Shown here: positions 1-9,639 of the stretch, piece after piece
Position numbering within the stretch: position 1 is the first letter of the stretch
How the letters are laid out: every line of letters begins with the position of its first letter
Origin: CAVVGZ01 sp963841845
GTDB lineage: Bacteria > Chloroflexota > Anaerolineae > Anaerolineales > Anaerolineaceae
NCBI GenBank assembly: GCA_963841845.1
Contig: CAWJEG010000012.1
Coordinates: 248,001-312,000, forward strand
Length of the DNA: 64,000 nt
Direction of reading: 5' to 3'
Program-made: the position numbers and the translations under genes
The notes under the pieces: model-generated
What the model saw: only the letters and a program-made list of their open reading frames with translations
Told to the model about the DNA's origin: nothing
Database searches by the model: none

Positions 1-2
1 AA

Positions 3-1085
3 CAAAAGGATAATTTCGATCAGGTCATCGCTGGATTGAAGGATATAAACAATCCATTTCCAGCGAAATATCTACATAAATTCTCGGATATTTCACCGGA
101 GCAATTGGCTGAACTAAAAAAATCGTGGTTAGAGATTCCCGCAGCACGTAAAATTAATTTACTGGGTGATTTGGAAGAAATTGCGGAAGCCGATACCCTT
201 GTATGTTTTGATGATTTTAGCCGGTTTGTACTTAAGGAGGAAAATAATCCTCTGGTTCTTTCAGCTGCTATTCGGTTATTGTGGGAATGTGAAGATCCAA
301 AATTGATTCCATTATTAATGGAGATTACTAACCATACCGATATTGACTTAAGAGCCTCTGCTGTTGCCGCACTAGGGTTATTCATTTATCTCGGAGAATT
401 GGATGAAATCCCGAAACTACAACAGGAAAAGATAGAAATCAAATTATTTGGGATCTTTAATAACGATCCGCAGGATCAAGTCAGGCGCAAAGCGCTTGAA
501 TCTCTCGGATATTCTTCCCGCAAAGAAGTAATCAAAATCATCCAAAAATCATACGAAAATGAGCTTCCTGAATGGAAAGCCTCTGCTTTATTTGCAATGG
601 GACGTTCGGCCGATCCGCGCTGGAAAAATGATATATTGGAGAATATTGGCGAAGACAACCCGGAAATAAAGGCGGAAGCAATACGAGCCGCCGGTCAATT
701 AGAACTGCGCAATGCTCGTCCTGTATTACTGGAATTATTGAAGGAACCATTTGAACTTGACATCGACTTAAGGTCTATCATTATCTGGTCGCTCTCGCAA
801 ATTGGCGGTAAGAATGTTCGCAAAACTCTCGAACGCATCCTTGAACAAACAGATGACGATGATGAAGCCTTATTCATCGATAATGCACTCGAAAACCTGG
901 GTTTTACGGAAAGTTTCCCGGAATTGGATATACTCTCGGTTCGTACGGATGAGCTGGCTGGTGAAGAGGAATTGGATGAGTATCTATCGGAAGATATAAT
1001 GACCGATGATGATAATGGTTATGGGGATGGTGAGGAAGATGAGGACGACGAGGGTGACGAAGTTGACGAAGAGGATGATTATTGA
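3..1085 (+). CDS. HEAT-repeat protein with acidic tail (5' end outside window)
   Basis: The reading frame is open from the window edge (position 3), so the gene probably starts upstream; the TTG at 36 is only the first start-like codon inside the window. The visible protein consists of repeated antiparallel helix pairs typical of HEAT/armadillo repeats, for example ALESLGYSSRKEVIKII and AIRAAGQLELRNARPVLLELL, over roughly residues 60-290 counted from position 36. The last ~40 residues are an Asp/Glu-rich tail (runs such as EEDEDDEGDEVDEEDDY). HEAT proteins of this kind are scaffolds for protein contacts; no catalytic motif is visible and I infer no specific function. Confidence 0.75.
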   Translation, partial: QKDNFDQVIAGLKDINNPFPAKYLHKFSDISPEQLAELKKSWLEIPAARKINLLGDLEEIAEADTLVCFDDFSRFVLKEENNPLVLSAAIRLLWECEDPKLIPLLMEITNHTDIDLRASAVAALGLFIYLGELDEIPKLQQEKIEIKLFGIFNNDPQDQVRRKALESLGYSSRKEVIKIIQKSYENELPEWKASALFAMGRSADPRWKNDILENIGEDNPEIKAEAIRAAGQLELRNARPVLLELLKEPFELDIDLRSIIIWSLSQIGGKNVRKTLERILEQTDDDDEALFIDNALENLGFTESFPELDILSVRTDELAGEEELDEYLSEDIMTDDDNGYGDGEEDEDDEGDEVDEEDDY

Positions 1086-1263
1086 TCGTTTCATCGAAGC
1101 AACAGGATTGTTATCAGATCTTCACTCATTTTTACATAGAATCCCAATCAATTCTTTAAATAAAACTATTGTGTAACCAACATTGACAACAAACGCACCT
1201 TTGGGAAATAAATAGGACAATTCGAATTTATTCCAATTCGTTCTGCAACTCTGGAGTTTGCCT

Positions 1264-1563
1264 ATGACTCAGCAAAAAGAATTAAAATCCCGCTTGCATA
1301 TATGGGTTTCTGGTCGTGTCCAGGGAGTTGGATTTCGTATGTTCGCTTATGGATCAGCCAGCCGGCTGAATTTGGTCGGATGGGTGCGTAACAGGTTTAA
1401 CGGTGACGTTGAAATAATTGCGGAAGGACCACAGGATAAACTAGTGATTCTACTAAGCGAGATGCGTCTGGGTCCACCGGCATCAATTATTACCGATGTA
1501 AAATATGATTGGGAAGAACCCGACGGGAAATTTAACCGCTTTGATTTATTGGCTTCCCTCTAG
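1264..1563 (+). CDS. acyP: Acylphosphatase
   Basis: Small (99 aa) acylphosphatase, which hydrolyses the carboxyl-phosphate bond of acylphosphates in the cytoplasm. The signature GRVQGVGFR carries the catalytic Arg and phosphate-binding loop, and GWVRNRFNGDVE carries the catalytic Asn and the second family signature; the length is normal for the family. I prefer ATG 1264 over TTG 1258 because GGAG at 1253-1256 lies about 7 bases before the ATG and only one base before the TTG. The gene is alone, convergent with uvrB, whose stop lies 17 bases beyond. Confidence 0.93.
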   Translation: MTQQKELKSRLHIWVSGRVQGVGFRMFAYGSASRLNLVGWVRNRFNGDVEIIAEGPQDKLVILLSEMRLGPPASIITDVKYDWEEPDGKFNRFDLLASL

Positions 1564-1579
1564 CTGGTAATATAAATTT

Positions 1580-3625
1580 TTAATCGATCTCTCCCGAAAG
1601 AATTTGGGCTTTTTTCCACGGGGCAACGTCAGATTCATCAGCAATCATTGCCCTTAGTTCAATGATCTCATCTCTCAACACAGCCGCACGTTCAAAGTCA
1701 AGGTTTTTAGCGGCAGTTTTCATCTGTTGTTCTAACTCTTTTGCAATACGCTTCAGTTCCGCAACCGGTATTTTTTCATCTCCCTTGCCCGTAGAATATC
1801 CACCTCCTTTTTCTGCTATTGCATACTCATTGCTTACCCTTTCTGTTATATCATGGACAGCCTTACTGATGCTGACTGGTATGATATGATGCTCTTCGTT
1901 ATATGCGATCTGCTTTTCCCTTCGTCGATTTGTTTCCTGGATGGCAAACTGCATCGCTTGTGTCATCTTATCGGCATACATGATTACCTGTCCATGAAGA
2001 TGCCGGGCAGCTCGCCCAACAGTTTGGATAAGGGCAGTCGCCGATCGCAAAAACCCTTCTTTATCCGCATCCAGTATTGCCACCAGAGACACTTCGGGAA
2101 GATCTAATCCCTCACGCAGAAGGTTAATTCCAACAATCACATCAAATACACCCTTCCGCAAATCCCGTAAAATACCAACCCGGTCAAGCGTATCCACTTC
2201 AGAATGAAGATAGTGAACTTTAATCCCTACTTCCATCAAGTATTCTGACAAATCTTCTGCCATGCGCTTTGTAAGGGTTGTTACCAGAACCCGCTCCCCC
2301 TGGTTTGTCCTCCCCCGAATTTCGGAAATTAAATCATCGACCTGGCCTTTTGTCGGGCGGATGATAATTTCAGGGTCTATCAAGCCCGTTGGCCTGATAA
2401 TCTGGTCTACAACCTGTTCGGCTTTGTTGAGTTCATACGGTCCAGGTGTGGCGGATGTATAAATCGTTATCCCCATATGGTTTTCAAATTCATCAAAAGT
2501 GAGGGGGCGGTTATCCAGTGCTGAAGGAAGCCGGAATCCATAATCAACCAATACCTGTTTCCTGGACCGGTCCCCATTAAACATCCCGCGGATTTGTGGG
2601 ATTGTCATATGAGATTCATCAATCACTAGCAGATAATCACTAGGGAGGTAATCAATCATTGTCCAGGGAGGAGTACCGACATCGCGTTGGTCCAAATGTC
2701 GTGAATAATTCTCAATCCCGGAGGTGTACCCGACTTCGCGCAACATTTCCAGATCATATTTGGTACGTTGGTCCAATCTCTGCGCTTCCACAAGACGGTC
2801 TACAGAACGGAAATAAGCAAGCCGATCTTCGAGTTCGTTTTCAATATCCTGGATTGCATTCTTAAGTTTCTCATCCTCCGTGATATAGTGCTTTGCTGGA
2901 TAGATAACCACCTCGGAAGGGTCGTCAAATATTTCACCGGTTAATGGATAAAATGAGACAATTCTTTCAACCTCATCCCCAAAAAACGAGATTTTATATG
3001 CCTTTTTATCCTCATAAGCGGGGTGAATCTCTAAAACATCCCCGCGCACCCGAAATGTTCCGGGACGTAATTCCATATCATTGCGCTGGTAATGTCCTTC
3101 GATTAATTGCCTGAGAAGTGCGTTCCTGCGATAAATTTCACCTACGCGCAAGGTTATAACAACCTTTCCATACTCTTCAGGATTCCCCAATCCATATATG
3201 CAGGAAACGGATGCCACAATAATTACATCCTTACGAGACATCAATGCCGTTGTCGCAGCTAGCCGCAGCCTTTCAATTTCTTCATTAATATCAGAGTCTT
3301 TTTCTATATAAAGATCATGGCGGGGTACATACGCTTCGGGTTGGTAATAGTCGTAGTATGAAACGAAGTACTCAACCGCATTCTCCGGGAAAAATTCCTT
3401 AAATTCCGCATAAAGTTGGGCAGCGAGAGTTTTGTTATGAGCCATAACCAGCGCAGGTTTTTGTAATTGGTAAATGATATTCGCTACCGTGAAAGTTTTC
3501 CCCGTTCCAGTTGCGCCAAGCAGCACCTGGTGCCTTAAATTTCGATTTATCCCTTCAATTAATGAACGGATGGCATCGGGTTGATCTCCTGTTGGCTGGT
3601 ACGGTGCTTGAAGTTTAAATTCCAC
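1580..3625 (-). CDS. uvrB: Excinuclease ABC subunit B
   Basis: UvrB, the damage-verifying helicase-like subunit of nucleotide excision repair, which takes over from UvrA at the lesion and recruits UvrC. At 681 aa it is full length. Walker A GATGTGKT lies at residues 37-44; the aromatic beta-hairpin YYDYYQPEAY, which inserts between DNA strands, follows the first motor motifs; Walker B appears as DESH; helicase motif VI is QTVGRAARH. The C-terminal UVR motif (LKRIAKELEQQMKTAAKNL onward), which binds UvrC, is present. It lies just downstream of mfd on the same strand, so repair genes are grouped, though a 122-base gap makes co-transcription uncertain. Confidence 0.97.
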   Translation of the reverse strand: MEFKLQAPYQPTGDQPDAIRSLIEGINRNLRHQVLLGATGTGKTFTVANIIYQLQKPALVMAHNKTLAAQLYAEFKEFFPENAVEYFVSYYDYYQPEAYVPRHDLYIEKDSDINEEIERLRLAATTALMSRKDVIIVASVSCIYGLGNPEEYGKVVITLRVGEIYRRNALLRQLIEGHYQRNDMELRPGTFRVRGDVLEIHPAYEDKKAYKISFFGDEVERIVSFYPLTGEIFDDPSEVVIYPAKHYITEDEKLKNAIQDIENELEDRLAYFRSVDRLVEAQRLDQRTKYDLEMLREVGYTSGIENYSRHLDQRDVGTPPWTMIDYLPSDYLLVIDESHMTIPQIRGMFNGDRSRKQVLVDYGFRLPSALDNRPLTFDEFENHMGITIYTSATPGPYELNKAEQVVDQIIRPTGLIDPEIIIRPTKGQVDDLISEIRGRTNQGERVLVTTLTKRMAEDLSEYLMEVGIKVHYLHSEVDTLDRVGILRDLRKGVFDVIVGINLLREGLDLPEVSLVAILDADKEGFLRSATALIQTVGRAARHLHGQVIMYADKMTQAMQFAIQETNRRREKQIAYNEEHHIIPVSISKAVHDITERVSNEYAIAEKGGGYSTGKGDEKIPVAELKRIAKELEQQMKTAAKNLDFERAAVLRDEIIELRAMIADESDVAPWKKAQILSGEID

Positions 3626-3747
3626 TTGGTCTCCTACTAATAATAACTATTTTAATTTTATTGGAGATGTGATCCCTATTTCTATACAGAGAACTTGCTG
3701 TTTTTCCACCCAATAATTAATTTCCTGGAGTTTGTATGGCTTTGCGA

Positions 3748-6700
3748 TTATGCCGCGAACTGGTTCTTCAATTTAATATTAATCGCATCAATCGTCCCAA
3801 GAAGTTTTTCCTTCCAATCGTCCCGGGTGATATTTAATGGTAGCCAGTAAGAATTTTTTCCTGCTCGGGCGTTGTCAACAGGTGGTAATATTCTTTTTTC
3901 TGATGGGTCCAACAATGGCGGCAGCCTTAATACGAATTGTTCATTTTCATAACTGATGGATGCCAGTCCCGCCTTGTTGAGCATGTAAGCGGACTAATAA
4001 TTGAAAAAATAAATTTTGCAATGGTTTTGGTGGTGGACCAAAGCGATCCTTGAATTCTTCCATTAACTTATTTAATTCAACCTCATCGTTTAAAACAGCC
4101 ATCCGGCGATACAGGCTTAGACGGATGTTTTTATCGGCTATATAATCGACAGGGATTGCTACAGAAAACGGAAGATCCACACTAATCGTAGAATGAGAAT
4201 GATCTTCGAGACTCAACTCAATTTTATCATCACGGTGTTGGCCTTGCTTTAATAACTTAACCGCCTGTCCCAGTAAGCGGGTGTAAAGATGGAATCCAAC
4301 TGAAGCAATATATCCATGCTGCTTTGTACCAAGCAGCTCCCCTGCTCCCCTCATCTCCAAATCACGCATGGCTATTGAGTAACCAGCACCTAGTTGAGTA
4401 TTCTCAGCAATGATCTCCAACCTTTCTAATCCTTCTGGAGTTGGTAGTTTGCGAGCATGTCTGAAAAAATATGCATAAGCTCTTTGAGCTCCCCTGCCTA
4501 CCCGGCCGCGCAGCTGATAAAGTTGCGCCAAACCGAAGGTATCTCCCCGGTCAACAATCAAAGTATTGGCATTCGGGATATCCAAACCGGATTCAATGAT
4601 TGATGTACAAAGAAGGATATCAATATCCCCGTTATTAAATTGTTTCATCACAGAGGAAAGCTCATCCTCCGGCATCTGTCCATGGGCTATCCCAATGCGA
4701 GCCTCGGGAACTAAGTTCGTAAGATGACTTCCCATACCATGAATTGTTTGCACCCGGTTATGGACAAAAAATGCCTGCCCCCCGCGCTCCAATTCACGTA
4801 AAAGAGCTTGTTTAACAATCTGTGGATTATAAGGCCCGATAAATGTGCTGATTGGTAGGCGCTCTTCTGGAGGTGTATTTATCGTAGAAATATCTCTGGT
4901 GCCAGTTAATGCCATGTAGAGAGTACGGGGAATTGGTGTGGCAGTTAAGGTGAGGACATCCAGTTCCGTCCTGAGCTTCTTAAAATACTCTTTATGGGAA
5001 ACTCCAAAGCGTTGTTCTTCATCAATGATGAGCATGCCAAGATCTTTAAAAACCACATCAGGTTGGAGCAGGCGGTGGGTTCCGATGATAATATCAATAC
5101 TCCCCTCCCCCAAACGTTTAATAATTGCATCCTGTTCTTTTGGATTTCTAAATCGGGAGAGCATCTCAACTTCAACCGGATACGCAGCCAGCCTTTCCCG
5201 AAAGGTCTCATGATGCTGCTGAGCAAGGACAGTGGTTGGAACAAGAATGCCAACCTGCCTGCCGTCCATCACTGCCTTAAAAGAAGCCCTTAATGCAACT
5301 TCGGTTTTGCCATACCCCACATCACCACATAACAAGCGATCCATCGGTCGCGGGCTTTCCATATCTCGCTTTACTTCTTCTATGGCTTTTACCTGATCCT
5401 CTGTTTCGATAAAGGGGAAACTAGCCTCCAGATCTTTTTGCCACGGAGTATCTTCGTGGTAAGTATATCCCTTGGCCAGTTGACGCCTGGCATAAAGCTG
5501 AATTAATTCATCGGCGATTTCTCGTACAGCCTCCTTTACCTTGGAGCGAGTGTGCTCCCATTCCGCAGTCCCAAGTCGTGTAAGCGAAGGTGCTCTCGCA
5601 TCTGGACCAACATAACGGGTCAGACGATCAGCCTGGTGGATAGGAACATATAACTGATCTCCCGCATCATATTCAATCAGTAAGAATTCCCGTTCAAAAT
5701 TATCAACTTTCCTTCCTACCAACCCGCGGAAAATTCCAATTCCGTAATCGATGTGCACCAGATAATCACCAGATGTAAGGTCAGTAAATGGTGCTTCGGG
5801 GGTTATGACAGCAGCTCGTTTTTGTTGGCGCGGTCTTGGTCTCTCCCAACCAAATATTTCACTATCGGTCAACAGGTGATACCTGCTTCCATTTGTATGG
5901 ATGAGAGTTGTACCTTCGGTCAATGTCCCCTGAACCAGCAGAGGTTTAACCTCAAAAAGCGTAAATTGGCCATATTCTTTTAATAACTCATCAAATCGGG
6001 ATGATTGTCGGGTTACAACCATTGACTTTTCACCACCTGAACTGATTGTAGCCAGGTGGTCAATCACATCCTTGAGTTTGCCTCCAAACCGCAGTCCGGG
6101 AGTGAAACATTCTGCCAATGGTGAGACAGATGGATAGTTGGAACGGCCAAAATCAACCCATTGATCTTTTTTAACACTATCAAATAATTCCGACCAGGAA
6201 ATAAAAGGAACCAGAGCTGATTCCTTAAGCAATCCCTGTAAAATGCTTTCCTTGCCAAAACGGATCGCTTGTTCCTCAATTTCATTGGCAGAAATTTCAA
6301 GTGTATCCAGGTCATCAAAAATAACAAGCGATTTTTCAGGCAGATAATCTAAAATGCTTGCCTGATTCGGATGAGCATAAGGTAGATAGAATTCCAACAA
6401 TTGTTCATCGGTCTGTGATAACTCAGCAGGTAGGTTGCCGGGCAGTACCTCCCTGGCGGGTGTAACCAGGATCTTATCAGCTGCTTCAATTGTTCTTTGA
6501 GTTACAACATCAAATTTCCGAATGGACTCCAGATCATCCCCAAAGAAATCCAACCGGACGGGTGCTTCTTCAGCCGGTGTCCAAACATCCAGGATACCAC
6601 CCCGGTGAGAAAATTGTCCTTGTTCAATTACAGTGTCAACTCTTTGGTAACCAATATCTATCCATTCTCTCTGAAGATTTTGGATTTGGTAGGTTTTCCC

Positions 6701-7147
6701 AATTGTCAAAACCTTCATTGATTTTAGAAAATCCCGCCGGGGAAGTGTGCGAGTCATCACTGCCCGGACAGGAGCAACAATCAACGGAATCTCTGTTGTG
6801 GGTGAATATCCCGGCCGGTGAGTCATTGCCAGGCTGGTGAGGCATTTTATCCTCTGCAGCCTGGTTTGAGCACCCCATGCTGCCTTTTCATAAAACAATG
6901 GATTGGGTTCAGTAAAATGTTTTGCAACCGGATTTTGAAGCCAGAAATCGAACTCATCAATCTGGACAATCGTTTTATCCAAACGGGAACTTATATACAA
7001 AATTGGTCTTTTAAGATCCTCGTATAATGCCGCGGCAACAGGAATCCTCACCGCTCTGGGTAATCCCAGACTTTCCAGTGATGAACCGGCAAATAAAGCA
7101 TCACGCAGCCGCTGATAGGCTGGTAAATTCCTGATTTCTTCTAACAA
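3748..7147 (-). CDS. mfd: Transcription-repair coupling factor Mfd (frameshifted near 3' end)
   Basis: Mfd is the DNA translocase that removes stalled RNA polymerase and recruits UvrA. Present in order are an N-terminal UvrB-like region, the RNA-polymerase-interacting domain (DYLVHIDYGIGIFRGL), a Walker A CGDVGYGKTE at about residue 605, a DEEQ box at about residue 708, and RecG-type motifs (QLRGRVGRG). The main frame starts at TTG 7147 behind AAGGA and ends early at 3947 after an aberrant GGTGIHQL. A second frame carries the rest of the C-terminal domain (AGLASISYENEQFVLRLPPL) down to 3748. Removing one base near 3976 joins them into about 1,130 residues, the expected size. It follows pth by one base, so the two are probably co-translated. 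I infer a sequencing indel or a recent mutation. Confidence 0.9.
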
Positions 7148-7148
7148 C

Positions 7149-7778
7149 TCATTCCTTAGTCCCGTTATTATTAAACTGATTCATCGCTGCTTCTAAACCC
7201 GAAAGGATATATAGCCTGACAGCATCTACACCTGTACCAACCATCGGAGACAGGAATGATTTCTCTTCTTTGGAAAAGTCCTGGAGAACATAACTGGCAG
7301 CATCCATTCTTCCTGGTGGCCGACCAACCCCAAAACGGAGTCTGGGAAAATCCTGAGTCCCCAACTTATTTTGAATTGATGTCATTCCATTGTGACCTCC
7401 GGTCCCGCCAGAAGCACGTAAACGGATCGTACCAAAAGGAAGATCAATATCATCATACATCACCAGGAATTTTTCAAGTGGAATTTTATAAAACCGGATC
7501 AGTGATACAACAGAATCTCCGGATAGGTTCATAAATGTTTGGGGTTTTGCCAGGATCAATTTATGTGTATCGATGATTCCAGAACCTACCAGGGCTTTGG
7601 ATTGGTACCTGCTAATGGAAATGTCGAATTCCTCTGACAATTTATCAATAATCATGAATCCGATATTATGGCGGTTGCCGTGGTGTTCTCTTCCCGGGTT
7701 ACCCAATCCGACCAATAAATAAGTTGACTCCAAATTTCCTTGCGGATTGTGGGAAATTTTTAGTATTCTTGAAAACAT
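7149..7778 (-). CDS. pth: Peptidyl-tRNA hydrolase
   Basis: Pth recycles peptidyl-tRNA released from stalled ribosomes. The family core begins with LLVGLGNPGREHHGNRHNIGF, containing the conserved Asn of GNPG and the catalytic His of RHNIGF. YDDIDLPFGTIRLR and SGGTGGHNGM are the other two signatures. I place the start at ATG 7778, about 8 bases after AGGG, rather than TTG 7784; either way about 20 extra residues precede the usual start, so a shorter form is possible. The stop lies one base before the mfd start, and the exported-protein gene upstream ends 22 bases before the pth start, suggesting one leftward transcript. Confidence 0.93.
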   Translation of the reverse strand: MFSRILKISHNPQGNLESTYLLVGLGNPGREHHGNRHNIGFMIIDKLSEEFDISISRYQSKALVGSGIIDTHKLILAKPQTFMNLSGDSVVSLIRFYKIPLEKFLVMYDDIDLPFGTIRLRASGGTGGHNGMTSIQNKLGTQDFPRLRFGVGRPPGRMDAASYVLQDFSKEEKSFLSPMVGTGVDAVRLYILSGLEAAMNQFNNNGTKE

Positions 7779-7800
7779 GATCAATCCCTGTTCCTTGCTA

Positions 7801-8421
7801 TCATTTCATTAATCCACGAAATGTAGAATAAATTATCATTAAAAGAAAAATTGAAATCGATAAGACAGCTCCACCAGCCAGGCTCTTATAAAAATCTTCC
7901 ATTGATACGGTGATTGGATTTCTCACCTCTTCATGACTGGTTTTAGAATTTCCATTATTACTGAAAGGAGTACCGGTTTCCAAAATTCCTTCACCTTCAA
8001 ACAATTGAGGAGTAATGGACTGGGTTTCTATCGGAGTATAGTTGCGAACCCTAAGTTCATCCACCAATGTCTCTGTGGAACTACCATCCTTTAAAAATAC
8101 CTCCAGACGGATTTTATAATTTCCATCTGCAATCGTTGTTGTGTCCCAGGTTGCCAACTCCGCATCACTTACAATGTTATCTGATTTCGCTATCAAAAAC
8201 CACGTATCTGCCTGCGAATCCGCATAATTAAATGATATCTGATGGTGATCATATCCATCTAAATCCGTACTCCCAATTATTGAAATGACCCCCTGAAGAA
8301 CGTCTTCAGAATGCGGATTGGAAATTTTAGGGGTGGCCGGATTAATTTGAAGAAGAATGCTTGTCAAGATAAACACAAATTTCAAAAAATTGTTAATTAA
8401 ACTAAGAATAATCATAACCAT
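7801..8421 (-). CDS. Exported protein of unknown function with C-terminal membrane anchor
   Basis: A 206-aa protein I cannot assign to a named family. It has a hydrophobic N terminus (MIILSLINNFLKFVFILT) that looks like a signal peptide or anchor, then a region that reads as an Ig-like beta-sandwich (VLQGVISIIGSTDLDGYDH ... GNYKIRLEVFLKDGSSTE), a polar linker, and a single C-terminal hydrophobic helix (GGAVLSISIFLLMIIY) followed by a short basic tail. This predicts an extracytoplasmic domain tethered to the membrane. It ends 22 bases before pth and may share its transcript. No ribosome-binding site is obvious at ATG 8421, and ATG 8415 is an alternative. Confidence 0.6.
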   Translation of the reverse strand: MVMIILSLINNFLKFVFILTSILLQINPATPKISNPHSEDVLQGVISIIGSTDLDGYDHHQISFNYADSQADTWFLIAKSDNIVSDAELATWDTTTIADGNYKIRLEVFLKDGSSTETLVDELRVRNYTPIETQSITPQLFEGEGILETGTPFSNNGNSKTSHEEVRNPITVSMEDFYKSLAGGAVLSISIFLLMIIYSTFRGLMK

Positions 8422-8464
8422 TTATTTTAACATGATGGTACATTTTATTATGGAGCATTTCCTG

Positions 8465-8492
8465 GATTATGGATTAACAATAATCCATAATC
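8465..8492. repeat. Perfect 12-bp inverted repeat in a divergent intergenic region
   Basis: GATTATGGATTA (8465-8476) and TAATCCATAATC (8481-8492) are perfect inverted copies separated by ACAA, in the 207-base AT-rich gap between two divergently transcribed genes. It could be an operator for a dimeric regulator serving both genes, or an RNA hairpin in a leader. No T-run follows on either strand, so it is not a typical terminator. Confidence 0.5.
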
Positions 8493-8628
8493 GATCCAGA
8501 AATTTGGACCATCATTCAACAATGATTATAATAAAGTGGAAATTTATGGTATAAAATAAAGAGAAAATTCATGATAAATATACTCAATTATTATGATCTC
8601 TGATTATGCTATAATAAATTAAAGAAAA

Positions 8629-9093
8629 ATGATGGAAAATACTATGGAAGAACAAGAAATTACTCCAACGTCACCTGAACCACCAGTTCAGGAAAATGTA
8701 AAGACTGAAAATACTCAAAAAATTATTTGGGGTATTATTGGTGTTGGAATTGTTGTATTAAGCCTTTTGATTGTTAGTTTCATTTTCCTGGCAAGTGCAG
8801 ATACTGCTGCTGTAGAAAAACTCCGGGATATATTCATCATCTTCATGGCATTAGAGTCATTTGTTGTTGGTGTTGCTCTGATTATACTCATGGTTCAACT
8901 GGCAATTTTAACAAACCTCATTCAAAACGAAGTCAAACCAATCCTCGATTCAACCCAACAAACTGCTAATACATTACAGGGAACAGCAAAATTTTTAAGC
9001 GATAATTTAACTGAACCAGTTATAAAACTAAATGAATATATCGCTGTCTTGAAAGAAATTGGCAATATTATGAGTTTTCGTAAAAAAAAGTAA
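8629..9093 (+). CDS. YtxG-like (DUF948-like) membrane protein
   Basis: A 154-aa protein with a polar Pro/Glu-rich N terminus, two hydrophobic helices (IIWGIIGVGIVVLSLLIVSF and FIIFMALESFVVGVALIILM), and an amphipathic C-terminal stretch with repeated Thr/Gln positions ending in a basic RKKK. It precedes a clear YtxH-family gene by 62 bases. In Bacillus the DUF948 protein YtxG precedes YtxH, and this context is my main reason for the call; sequence similarity alone is weak. The gene could start at ATG 8629, 8632 or 8644; a TATAAT box at 8610-8615 suggests a promoter very close to the start. Confidence 0.55.
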   Translation: MMENTMEEQEITPTSPEPPVQENVKTENTQKIIWGIIGVGIVVLSLLIVSFIFLASADTAAVEKLRDIFIIFMALESFVVGVALIILMVQLAILTNLIQNEVKPILDSTQQTANTLQGTAKFLSDNLTEPVIKLNEYIAVLKEIGNIMSFRKKK

Positions 9094-9155
9094 AAATATC
9101 CAACTATTTGGTTGATTGCTATTCTTATTAAATTAATACAAAAAGGAGAAAGACG

Positions 9156-9491
9156 ATGGCTGAGAGAGATGAGTTTGGAGCATTGTTAGTGGGTTTCGTT
9201 ATAGGAAGTTTAACTGGAGCAGTAGCTGCCCTATTAATGGCACCGCAAAGCGGTGAAGACACACGCCGGGTAATCAAAGAAAAAGCGATTGAATTGGGTG
9301 ACAGGGTTTCCACAACTGCTGAAGATGCATATGCAAAAGCGGAAGCTTCCGCAATTGAGGCTCGTGCCCGTTTTGATGAGCTCGCCAAAATTACCCACGA
9401 AAAAGCAGAAGCACTGCAGAATAAAGGGAAGGTGTTGGTCGAAAAACAACCCCCCCAGGGTGCTGAAGGCGAACCTATAGAAAATATCTAA
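9156..9491 (+). CDS. YtxH-family envelope/stress protein
   Basis: A 111-aa YtxH-like protein. It has the family hallmark: a short glycine-rich hydrophobic N-terminal segment (LLVGFVIGSLTGAVAALLMAP) followed at once by SGEDTRRVIKEKA, then a long charged helix rich in Ala/Glu/Lys that should form a coiled coil. Family members are small membrane-attached proteins, some induced by general stress; the biochemical role is not established. AAAGGAG precedes ATG 9156 at good spacing. It sits behind the YtxG-like gene and in front of a strong terminator, so the two probably form a bicistronic unit. Confidence 0.75.
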   Translation: MAERDEFGALLVGFVIGSLTGAVAALLMAPQSGEDTRRVIKEKAIELGDRVSTTAEDAYAKAEASAIEARARFDELAKITHEKAEALQNKGKVLVEKQPPQGAEGEPIENI

Positions 9492-9508
9492 TCAATTTTC
9501 TAACCTGG

Positions 9509-9555
9509 AAGAGGCTATCCGAAAAATGGGACAGCCTCTTCTTTTCTTTATTTTT
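9509..9555 (+). terminator. Intrinsic terminator after the ytxG/ytxH-like pair
   Basis: AAGAGGCTATCC (9509-9520) pairs with GGACAGCCTCTT (9529-9540) with one internal mismatch, and is followed directly by a T-rich run (CTTTTCTTTATTTTTTTA). Confidence 0.85.
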
Positions 9556-9639
9556 TTATCGTTTTGGTATAACTTATTTATTTAAATCTAGAGGCTGATT
9601 TTTTAGCCAGCGTTTTTTGGTTACTTCGTAAATTAATTA

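Noticed and set aside
36..38. TTG as the start of the HEAT-repeat gene
   Set aside because: The frame is open to the window edge and there is no ribosome-binding site before this codon, so the true start is probably outside the window.
6490..6840. Plus-strand ORF of 116 codons inside mfd
   Set aside because: Antisense shadow of the mfd coding sequence, with no ribosome-binding site or recognisable protein.
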